Below are positions 56,601-64,000 of a stretch of DNA of 64,000 nt, one piece after another; position 1 is the stretch's first letter, and each line of letters starts with the position of its first letter. The DNA is taken from contig NW_026515516.1 of NCBI RefSeq assembly GCF_014898815.1, positions 806,001-870,000 on the forward strand, given 5' to 3'. This DNA is from Panonychus citri (taxonomy: Eukaryota > Arthropoda > Arachnida > Trombidiformes > Tetranychidae). The notes beneath the pieces were generated by a model. That model was not told the origin of the DNA. It was given only the letters and a program-made list of their open reading frames with translations, and searched no databases. Position numbers and translations under genes: made by a program.

Positions 56601-57869
56601 GATTGACCGGAAATTAGTTCACCAGCCCAGTCTTTAGCTTCCGTTACCCAGCCCAATTCTGATTGTGTGTAAATGAAAATAATATCAATAACAATTAAGA
56701 AATAGTATTTAAGGTTAATTATCAATGAGAATGGGGGGAAAAGTGTTCATTTGTATATTAACTGAAAAAAGGAAAGCAAATTGATTGATTAAATTGTTAC
56801 ATAATATCAGATAGATTGCAGGGTAAGATTAACTAATCAGACTTGATTAGGGTAAATAATATTAAGCTAATGATTTGTAGGTGTGAATGTGTATTAAAGT
56901 AGCTTGGATTAAGGTTTGATTTCATGATGGTCATCAATATGATTAAGGTAAATTGTCAAAATTGCAGGTTCATTAACTACACACCATGAAAATGAAATTA
57001 ATTATGTGAATGATATTATACAAGGAATTGGGTGGTTAACATTTATAATAATGGATTATAACTGTTGCCATTTTCTGATAAATGGTTGAATATTATTGAT
57101 TGGTGAGGTTAAATTAACTTTTCTTTTGCTGTATTTACCTGGTTGTTGACCATTTTGATCTGTGAACCTTGACCGGTCTCCACCTTTTTGATTAAATGGG
57201 CTTTGAGGTACATTTGAGGTAATGTTATTGTTGGCGGGCAGTGAATTTGTGGCCGCTGGTTGACCAGTAAGGGAAACTTTTGGTTTACCATTGGCCTGAA
57301 GCTGTTGAGCCTGAGAACTGGGCCCAGAACAGAGGAAGGCGAAAGCTCTGAAAATTAATATTATGAAAAGTCCAGCGAGAAAAGTGAATATACTGGACAA
57401 TAGGAAACACCACCATTTGCGTTCAGCTAAACACTCTTCATGTGATGTGGGTATTGATGAGAAAGCCTAATGAGAAAGAGAGAGAGAGAGAGAGAGAGAA
57501 ACATAGAGGAAGATGAGATAATATGGAAGATGGAAAATGAAAAATTAAAGAAATAAACATGATGGAGATTTACAAATGAACAAGAGATTAGATGTTGTGT
57601 ATTTACATGTAAATGTATTTAAAGATGAAGGAGAAGAGGATGAGGATGAAGAAAATTATATGAAGATGTGAGAGAGAGAGAGAGAGAGAGGAAAAAGTAA
57701 GGAGAAGTGAAGGGAAAGAAAGAGAGAAAAGAAAGAAGAGAAAGAGAGACTTTGAGAAGCATAAGAGAGAAAATAACATTGACGATCTTACCTTTACATC
57801 TTCACTTCGAGATTCGTCTATTAGAGCAGCAATTGGATGGAGAGTATTATCAGGCTCATTCGCGGCCAT
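36503..57869 (-). CDS. slo: Slowpoke: large-conductance Ca2+/voltage-gated K+ (BK) channel
   Basis: Exons in coding order: 57792-57869, 57139-57466, 56582-56658, 55284-55345, (54778-54801), 54359-54455, 54052-54163, 53661-53812, 53464-53556, 53309-53383, 50350-50441 or 48407-48495, 46557-46693, 46388-46467, 46186-46305, 45157-45265, 44978-45057, 44734-44902, 44528-44627, 44373-44449, (40473-40538), 38827-38952, 38138-38342, 37893-38067, 36973-37812, 36736-36900, 36503-36661. Without the bracketed exons this is 1234 aa (48407 exon), and all phases agree. Seen: S0 (SSIFTFLAGLFIILIFRAFA), S4 (LRFLRALRLMSIPDILQYL), pore VGYGD, RCK1 (HIVVCGHITYESVSHFLKD), RCK2 and the calcium bowl FLDQDDDDDPD. The C-terminus is short and ends TTNTTGSQPPS. 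It conducts K+ at the plasma membrane of nerve and muscle and repolarises after Ca2+ entry. The first exon is discussed separately. Confidence 0.96.
38953..44372. other. Large slowpoke intron region between RCK1 and the linker exons
   Basis: About 5.4 kb of AT-rich sequence holding one further exon (40473-40538). Small open frames (for example 41298-41525, 42163-42420, 43572-43760) show no domain and I regard them as chance. Confidence 0.55.
40473..40538 (-). other. Slowpoke 66-nt exon, in-frame cassette candidate
   Basis: Acceptor ATTTAG and donor GTATGA bound 66 bases reading LGAIFKKGVRVVQAVSNNP. This matches the segment that follows the KCKCKN block in fly Slowpoke (L.TFRKGVRAVQ). Both ends are phase 1, so inclusion or skipping keeps the frame: the preceding exon can join here or directly to 38952. 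Confidence 0.8.
44734..45057 (-). other. Slowpoke RCK1 exon pair
   Basis: Exon 44978-45057 (FIAQSCLAPGFSTMMANLFA, MRSYKT) and exon 44734-44902 (SPDMPSWQNYYQCGTGMEMY) are joined in phase 0 over a 75-nt intron. The intron is open in frame, so a single longer open frame is visible on the genome. Confidence 0.85.
48407..48495 (-). other. Slowpoke alternative exon after S6, version 1
   Basis: 89 nt, reading AVFASCIPEIIDLIGSRSKY then GGTFKSER. Acceptor CACTAG; donor AG|GTCTGA, a weak site. It ends in phase 2, as does version 2 at 50350-50441, and both join the exon starting ACATATTG (HIVVCGH). Confidence 0.88.
49704..49740 (+). repeat. GA microsatellite in a slowpoke intron
   Basis: (GA)n run of about 34 bases; CU repeat on the transcribed strand. 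Similar tracts lie near 36938-36965, 46470-46495, 51077-51104, 53582-53615, 53893-53912, 57477-57500 and 57669-57691. Confidence 0.9.
50350..50441 (-). other. Slowpoke alternative exon after S6, version 2
   Basis: 92 nt, reading AVFASWIPEITELVGQPNKY then AGNYHTNPSK. Acceptor TTCGTAG; donor AA|GTATGT. Same start phase (0) and end phase (2) as version 1, three bases longer. Including both would break the frame, so the two must be used exclusively. Confidence 0.9.
51077..51104 (+). repeat. GA microsatellite
   Basis: (GA)n run inside the slowpoke intron upstream (minus sense) of exon version 2. Confidence 0.85.
54625..54665 (+). repeat. GATGAA/GATGAT microsatellite
   Basis: Repeated AAGATG then GATGAT units in the intron between the 24-nt microexon and the S2 exon of slowpoke. 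No coding role. Confidence 0.8.
54778..54801 (-). other. Slowpoke 24-nt microexon candidate
   Basis: Between the S1 exon (ends ..GATGCATCAAG) and the S2 exon (begins A GAT AAT GTG) lies AATACTAG|24 bases|GTAAGA. The 24 bases are markedly GC-rich against the intron and would insert eight residues (TGPGNGIG) in frame into the S1-S2 loop. Skipping also keeps the frame. Confidence 0.55.
57792..57869 (-). other. First coding exon of slowpoke, a duplicate of PP2A-A exon 1
   Basis: Reads MAANEPDNTLHPIAALIDES then RSEDVK and ends at GTAAGATCG. The true PP2A-A exon at 62308-62391 reads MAANEPNDDPTLYPIAVLID then ELRNEDVQ and ends at GTAAGAT. Similarity continues a few dozen bases into the leader (CATAATTA..) and the intron (AACTTTGA-like and GA-rich stretches). 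It is followed in phase 0 by the S0 exon of slowpoke, with no other candidate first exon between them. Confidence 0.7.
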
Positions 57870-59640
57870 AATTACGAACAATTAAAAAATGAACTTCCCT
57901 TGAAACATTAAGATGAAAGAAAAATAGAATTTGTTTTAGATAAAGAAAAAAGAAACAAATAGAAATGAGAGAAGAGAAGAACAAAAAAATTAAAGATTGA
58001 TTTTAATTTGAAACGAGTTACAATCAAATGAGTCGTCGCGAAATTAAATCAATGGTTTCAACTCGAACAGAGAAACAGGAAAATCTTCTTGCGATTTTCA
58101 CGATTCCATGGATCAAATGTTCAGCTGAGAATTTCATCTCTTCTTCTTATTCCTTTTGGATAATCTTCTTTTCCTCGATAATCCTTTTTCCTTCCAATAT
58201 AAATAATTGATTCGATTGAGATAATTTTCGAATTTACTAATTTTTCTCTTCTTTTTCTTGGTAACAAATTCGAACTGTTCTAATATCTTACTTCGTAGGG
58301 TTTAGTCTTTTTCTTACCTTTTATTGGGAATCTTGATTATCGATTTTTTTCTAATTGTATTTTTTTTTTACTTCTCTCAGTTTATCTACCATATGGGTAA
58401 TATTTTTAATCACTTGGTGATAATTAATTCGCTTTAAAAACTAATTAATTTGCTGAACAAAAAGGTGGAAATTGATTGGTGCACATTTTGTTTTTTTTTT
58501 CGAATTAATTTTTGTATTTGATTGTATGATTAATCATTTTTCTATTATTATTGGAGAAAAAGTAATGACACAATTTAATTTAATTAGAATTAGAATGTTT
58601 TAATTGTTTGTTGATGAACATTCAAAATTATTTGACAAAGAATATGAGTTAATCTGCATTTTGCAAACTTAAAGGGAAAACTAGTAATTTGGGAGATTGA
58701 TTGTTGGAGTTAATTGTGGTTTTTTTTTGCTTCTCAATTTATATATATATAATTTCCAATAATTTTTTGCAAGTTGTAATAGTTAATCAATCATCTAGCA
58801 TTGAAGGTTTAATATTGTTTTGTGGTAAGAGAGAGAGAGAGAGTGAAGCCTAATTGCTTGATTGAATTAATTATAATCAATTGAATTGTTTACATGACGA
58901 AAAGATGTAATCTGTGCTGGTCGTTGTTCAGTACAAAGGAGTTATAACGCATGAAGAAAATAGAAGTGGAAATTAATTATCAATTGTTTTCTTCCTCTCT
59001 CCCTCCCTCAGTTAAATATCATTAAATGTTTGATGCAGATAGAATATAAAAATTGTTAACTAATCATAGTTTTGATAAGTAACTTGTTGCCAAATAATGA
59101 TGGAAGGAAAAAGGCGATCAGAATTAAATCAGAAACTGAAACCGTTTAAGAACAAAGGACAAGTGAAGATAATGAAAAATGATTAAGTTGAAGCCTAAAG
59201 GAACAGACTAATTATTTGATATGAAAATGAGTGATTAGAAAAAAAAGAAGAGTGAACCAAGTTCGAAAGATAAACAAAGATTCATGCTTTTAAAACAAAA
59301 AAGTCAAAGGTCTAATCAAATTTGATTTTGTGAATAAATTATTAGACGAATCGGTTTTAAGATCTTTGGAAAATAAGTGGACTGTTCAGAAACAAAAACT
59401 AATAATTATGCAGCCAATCATTAGGAGAGAGAATAGAAGAAAGAGAGAGAGAAAGGAAGTTTTAAGGCGTTGAAAAAAGTGTTCCAATCAAATGACCATA
59501 AACACGGAGAATCGAAAATCACCTTTTAAATTGAATTTTACAATTTCCACTTTTATTCCCCTTACGTTATTTAGACACAAATACAAACACACACGACGAG
59601 ATCTTGATTAATCTTTTTCATTCCTTCTATACAAGTGGCA
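57870..59640. other. Spacer between slowpoke and PP2A-A
   Basis: Upstream region of the slowpoke first exon and 3' flank of PP2A-A. The small frame at 58028-58210 shows no domain. ATATATAT at 58740-58751 and GA tracts only. Confidence 0.5.
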
Positions 59641-62391
59641 TCACATTAGTCCAGATGATTGAAGGGTAACGATCGCTTCATTAGCAAAATAACGGACATC
59701 GGGATCAGAATCGGTATTTAACTTTTCTAGAACAGGTTTCACCATGTTTTGGAGTGTACTGAGGAGATAAAGAAAGATAATTGTGAAAAAAGCGGAAATA
59801 TTGAAATAGATTATTAATAGTTGAGTGTTAATTACCTCTGATCAAGTGTGGAGCCGATTTTTTGTAAAGCTTTTGCCACATTAAACCGGACATTTGCAAC
59901 ATTATCATTAGCTAAAGTCAAAACGGTGGGAAGCATCAGCCTAGTTGTTATATCAGCTCCACAGATACCCGCCAGATCCTAAATGATTGAAGAAAAAAAA
60001 TTAGTGATTAATTATGAATAACAGGTTGATTTATAAATTGACAGAAAAACAAACTTACATCGATACTGAACAAACATGTCATTCTATGGAGATAATTTTG
60101 GTCTTTAGACATCTGAATAACTTTTGGTATTACGGTGTTTGTAGCCCATTCTGGACCAAACTTTTCAACTAATTTTTTTAAATTTTGGGTTGCAGCTTCA
60201 CGAATGGCGTAAACTGTTCAAATTAAAATAATAATTAATCATATTGATTAAAAAGAAAGAGAAAATTAGTCAAATTGTATTTATATAAAAGGTAATATAA
60301 AGTCAAAAAAGGAAATTAGTATTTAAAGAGTGGGATTATGTTGATTAGTAGAAACTAACCTTGGTCCACAAGCCATGTCATACATAATGTATTGAGCTTT
60401 TCATCAAAGAATTCAACTCCTAATTGACCAGCTAGTAAAGGCATGTAGCGTATTATTGCAAGCCGAACTCGCCATTTAGAATCCTCTGCCAGTTCAACGA
60501 TTGCTGGTAGTAAAGATTGACTCAATTGTTGAATACCAATGACTTCATTTACACAATCAAGGTTGGAAATAATGTTTAATCGGACATCCGGACATTCATC
60601 CTTGAGTTGTATAAGGAAAAGAGGGAGAAGATGCTCCACAGTACTAGAAATGGTGGGAAAAGAGGCAAACAGAGTAAAGGTAATTAATTTTATGACCATT
60701 ATCAAGAGAAAGACAAAGATTAAATTAATTTTACTCACTTTTGTTTACCGAAAATTGGAGATAGACCCATAATCACAGAAGCAAGAGCTGATTTAACATG
60801 TTGATTATGATCAGCGACCAAATCTTTTATGCAGGGTAATATATTGTTCATAATGATAGTTTCTTGGCAACTTGGGGCAAGATTTTGACAAAAATCTCTG
60901 ACCTTTTGTGCCGCAGCAGCTCGAACTTCAGCTTCACAATCCTTGAGCAAGTTTTGGAATGCGGGGACAAGATCGGTCTTGGTAAGCTCAGAGCCTACAG
61001 CCTTTTGAAGTTCAACGAATTTATCTGCAACCATGTAACGAACTCTCCATGATTTATCTTCAGCCGCTTGTCTTAAAATGGGCATAACTTGTTGTTCCAG
61101 ATCTTCTTGGGGTAAAAGGGAGGCAAGAGAAACACATGCCTCAACAGCCAATAAACGAACAGAATCTTGTTCATCTCCAGCTAAATGTGACCAAAGTGAT
61201 ATGACTTCCGATTTAAGGTACTCTGGTTCTAAGACTTTGGCAAATTCACCCAGTTTCGAGGCAGCTGCCCTTCTAACCATTGGAGTATCATCTTGACACA
61301 AAGCTCGGAAATTGCTGCTCCAAAAAGAAGGAAAATTTTAAAATAAAAACGAGGGAGAAAAAAATTGGATTAGTAAACAACACGAATTGTTGAGAGAAAA
61401 TGTGAAAAATTATCATGATAATTACGTTCTAAGCTCTGCTTTGACTGGAGCTGACACTCTAGGATAACAGACACTGAAAAGACCACATGCTGAAGTTCTA
61501 GTTGTAAACCAATCACCACTAGAAAGTCTTCTGACTAGAGGAACAAAATGAGTCTCTAGATCTTGAGGTGAATGTTGTTGCGAAATATTACGTAAAGAGT
61601 CAACGGCTTTTTCACGAACTATTGTCTCTTCAACGGTTGCCAATGATTCTAATGGAGGTAGAAGACAGTTAACATATTCTACACCACCCACTAGTGGTGT
61701 GAAATTTCCCAACTGTTCTGCCAGTGCAAGAAGAACCTCATCCTCATCGTAGATGGTTTCAGTTAAAAAAGGAATCAATTCTGACCTAGTTCTTTCAACA
61801 CCTAACGCCAATGAAATGGTGGACAATTTTTTGATGCTGTTAAGTCGGATCTAGAGGGAGAAAAAACAGAATATTAAGAGAAGCATAAGAGAAAGAGAGA
61901 AGAACAAATTTAATGAAAATCCATAGAGAGAAAGAGGAGAGACTGAGAGAAAGTAACGGAAAGGTTATGAGGCATGGGAAATTTTGGAAAGAGAGAGAGA
62001 GGAAACATTCCTATCTCTCTCTAAGAGCCTACATTATTTGTATGTGAGATATTGGGAGACATAAGTCATATTAAAGCAAAATCAAAAGGGTAGGGTCAGG
62101 AATGTAGGAAGAGAAAATGGAAAGAGAATGAGAGAGAGAGAGAGAGAGAGAGGGAAAGAGGCAAGAAAACAGGGAAGAAGGAGAAGAAAGTAGCTGATAC
62201 GATAGAGAGAAAGATGAAGGCGAAGGCGAAAAGGGGAAAAAAGAAAGAAAAAGAGAAAGAGAAAGAGAAGAAAAAAAAGCTAAAGAGTAACTTTGACATA
62301 ATCTTACCTGTACATCTTCATTTCTTAATTCATCTATGAGAACAGCAATTGGATAAAGAGTTGGATCATCATTAGGCTCATTAGCAGCCAT
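59641..62391 (-). CDS. Pp2A-29B: PP2A scaffold subunit A (65-kDa regulatory subunit)
   Basis: Exons 62308-62391, 61426-61850, 60739-61314, 60360-60643, 60059-60213, 59836-59978 and 59641-59758; all phases agree and the total is 595 codons (594 aa; human PPP2R1A is 589). It is a stack of HEAT repeats that holds the catalytic C and regulatory B subunits of protein phosphatase 2A in cytosol and nucleus. Conserved blocks: YPIAVLIDELRNEDVQ, TPMVRRAAASKLGEFAKVLE, DKSWRVRYMVADKF, QHVKSALASVIMGLSP, ECPDVRLNIISNLDCVNEVI, KWRVRLAIIRYMPLLAGQLG, NVRFNVAKALQKIG. Exon 3 begins at a tandem acceptor (GGAGCAG), where either AG keeps the frame. The promoter region is shared, head to head, with dishevelled, 673 bases away. 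A second copy of exon 1 lies at 57792-57869. Confidence 0.97.
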
Positions 62392-63064
62392 AATTAGTAA
62401 TGATTAAAAAGACGATTACCAATGAAAAAACAACAAATTAATGTGAGAAGAAAATATAAAGAGACAGTCAAAATTAAATATAAGAAACAAAATTAATTCT
62501 CTCTCAAAAACGATGCTAAAGTAAAGTGAAAGACTAACTGGTGAGTCGCCTCAGTAGAAAATGGAAGACATTTAGCGAATTCGGTTATTACTCATTCGAT
62601 CTTCGGATCCACACAAATGAACAAGAGAAAAGGTGGTTACTATGGTTACCAGGGAATTCGATAAAAAGATATCGATAGGATTCGGTTTCCTCATTTTCTC
62701 TCATCTTTTCCTTTGGTCGGTTATCTGTTTTTCTCTGTCTTTTTTCTCTCTCTCTCTTGTACTTTTACTCTCTCTCTCTCTCTTTTACCTCTTTCTTTTC
62801 TTTTCAGGTGATTTTTGATTTTTTTGTTTATCTTTCTTTTTTTCTGATGTTCACAAGTTTGTAAAAGAACAATTTTTACAATTAGTTAACGAGCTTCGAT
62901 TAATATTATTGTCCTGTTGTTACAAACAATTCGTTGTGTTGTAATCAGAATAATTTGTTCTCTCTCTTTCTCTTTTTCTTTTTCTCTTTCTCTTGATTTT
63001 TCTTTTTTCATCTTTTTCTCTTTTTTTTCATATTCTTTCTTCTTCTTCTTCTTCTTTTTCCACC
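62392..63064. other. Divergent promoter between PP2A-A and dishevelled
   Basis: 673 bases between start codons. The right half (62735-63060) is a run of TC-rich tracts; AGGTGATTTTTG at 62807 follows an acceptor-like TTTTCAG, so a leader exon of dishevelled may be spliced there. Confidence 0.45.
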
Positions 63065-64000
63065 ATGAGTGACTCTCGACCCATGGAAACAAAGTTAATG
63101 TATTACAATGGTGACGATGATATTCCAACTCTCATTCGACTCGCTGTCTCACCTAATCAAGTGACCCTAAGTGATTTTAAATCTGCCATTAATCTTAAAT
63201 CAACCTGTAAGCACAAGTTTTTCTTTAAAACAATCGATGATGATATTATAGTTAAAGAGGAGATTGCTGATGATGATGCCAAATTACCTGTTTTTAAAGG
63301 TAACATTATTTGTTACATTGAGTCTCAGGTTAATGATGAGACTGATTGCTCTGATGGACGTAGTAGTGATCATGGACATAATCATGGTCATCATCATCAT
63401 TCACACCATCACTCTCACCATGGTCCATCTCATTACTATAGTAGGTGTGATGATTATTCAGATGATGATACAAGCTCCAGGATCTCAACTTCAACCAATG
63501 AAACCTCTGTCAGCCGATATAATCCAATGTTACGGCGGGAACGAGTTATGTCCAATGCATCTTCCGTTTCTAGTGTAACAGAATCATCTGCCATTGATCG
63601 TGTAATTAAAACGGTTACACTTGATTTAGATAAAACCAATTATCTTGGTATGAGTTTAATTGGTCAATCCAGTGATCGTGAAAATGGTGGTATTTATGTT
63701 GGATCAATTATGAAGGGTGGAGCAGTTGCTGCTGAAGGAACCATTCAACCAGGTGATATGATATTACAGGTGAACGAGCACATTTTGTCAAATATGACCA
63801 ACGATCAAGCGGTTGAAATACTTCGTGAAGCGGCTCAAAGAGCGGGTAAAATTGAACTTGTTGTTGCAAAATTTTTCGAATCAAGTGCAGAAAGTTATTT
63901 TACTATTCCTCGCGAAGAACCAATTCAACCTCTTAATTTGGAAGCTTGGATTCACACAACCGAAGCTGCCACCGGATTAAATGGTAATCATCTTCTTTCC
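63065..64000 (+). CDS. dsh: Dishevelled, 3' end beyond the window
   Basis: About 312 codons visible from ATG 63065 (CCACCATGAG context). The DIX domain (about residues 8-90) starts KLMYYNGDDDIPTLIRLAV and contains FKTIDDDIIVKEE; it polymerises with itself and Axin. The PDZ domain (about 177-262) has LGMSLIG as its carboxylate loop, IYVGSIMKGGAVAAEGTIQP and GDMILQVNEH, and binds Frizzled. Between them a His-rich run (GHHHHSHHHSHH, about 102-115) replaces most of the basic linker. Near the edge ATTAAATG|GTAATC may be a donor; the DEP domain must lie beyond the window. Dishevelled relays Wnt signals, canonical and planar polarity, in the cytosol and at the membrane. The visible coding part needs no intron. 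Confidence 0.95.
   Translation, partial: MSDSRPMETKLMYYNGDDDIPTLIRLAVSPNQVTLSDFKSAINLKSTCKHKFFFKTIDDDIIVKEEIADDDAKLPVFKGNIICYIESQVNDETDCSDGRSSDHGHNHGHHHHSHHHSHHGPSHYYSRCDDYSDDDTSSRISTSTNETSVSRYNPMLRRERVMSNASSVSSVTESSAIDRVIKTVTLDLDKTNYLGMSLIGQSSDRENGGIYVGSIMKGGAVAAEGTIQPGDMILQVNEHILSNMTNDQAVEILREAAQRAGKIELVVAKFFESSAESYFTIPREEPIQPLNLEAWIHTTEAATGLNGNHLLS

Noticed and set aside
57603..57881. 92-aa minus ORF with Leu/Ser-rich tail as a separate gene
   Set aside because: Only the first 26 codons are exon; the rest is read-through into a (CT)n-rich intron after a good GTAAGA donor.
62071..62391. 106-aa ORF starting at PP2A-A exon 1
   Set aside because: Same situation: read-through of exon 1 into intron 1.
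1..64000. CRISPR array, bacterial operon or prophage
   Set aside because: No spaced direct repeats of that kind, no Shine-Dalgarno-led gene runs; all genes are spliced or metazoan in type.

Overview
The window is arthropod nuclear DNA, most likely from a mite or another chelicerate (inference). It is AT-rich, with compact genes, short GT..AG introns (often 60-130 nt) and long AT-rich spacers. It encodes a Rebers-Riddiford chitin-binding cuticle protein, and its slowpoke channel and IAP look arthropod. No bacterial features were seen. No tRNA, rRNA or CRISPR was found.

Layout. Positions 1-1656 hold a divergent TATA-binding-protein-like gene cut by the window edge, convergent with an intronless two-BIR plus RING inhibitor-of-apoptosis gene. 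Positions 2225-3936 hold a repeat-bracketed block with two related, decayed ORFs. Positions 4757-5459 are a two-exon cuticle protein gene, followed by about 4 kb of spacer. Positions 10057-18420 are a broken Piwi-like gene split by a 7.2-kb Ty3/gypsy LTR retrotransposon (10232-17460). The retrotransposon has 400-bp LTRs that look identical, a 4-bp target duplication, one long gag-pol ORF, and an unusual second ORF (RING-like zinc fingers, coiled coil, ubiquitin-like tail) where env would lie.

Positions 21965-35461 are a dense housekeeping block: a stand-alone DUF4817 helix-turn-helix gene, the NuRD subunit p66/GATAD2, the sulfhydryl oxidase QSOX (with an apparent one-base frameshift), LACTB, an unrecognised helical protein, a glutaminyl-tRNA synthetase without the usual N-terminal appendage, and the DREAM/MuvB subunit LIN37. 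Positions 36503-57869 are the BK channel slowpoke on the minus strand, about 25 exons over 21 kb. Its parts include a mutually exclusive exon pair after S6, a 24-nt in-frame microexon, a 66-nt cassette-compatible exon, and a first coding exon that is a duplicate of exon 1 of the neighbouring PP2A scaffold gene. Positions 59641-62391 are the PP2A A subunit (minus), divergent from dishevelled (63065 to the window end, plus).

Most single-copy genes here serve conserved processes (translation, chromatin, cell-cycle repression, redox folding, phosphatase scaffolding, Wnt signalling, excitability) and do not form one pathway. The unusual material is the transposon ORF2, the Piwi ruin around it and the chimeric start of slowpoke. 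Exon borders were placed by eye from splice signals, reading phase and remembered family sequence, and single borders may be off by a base.
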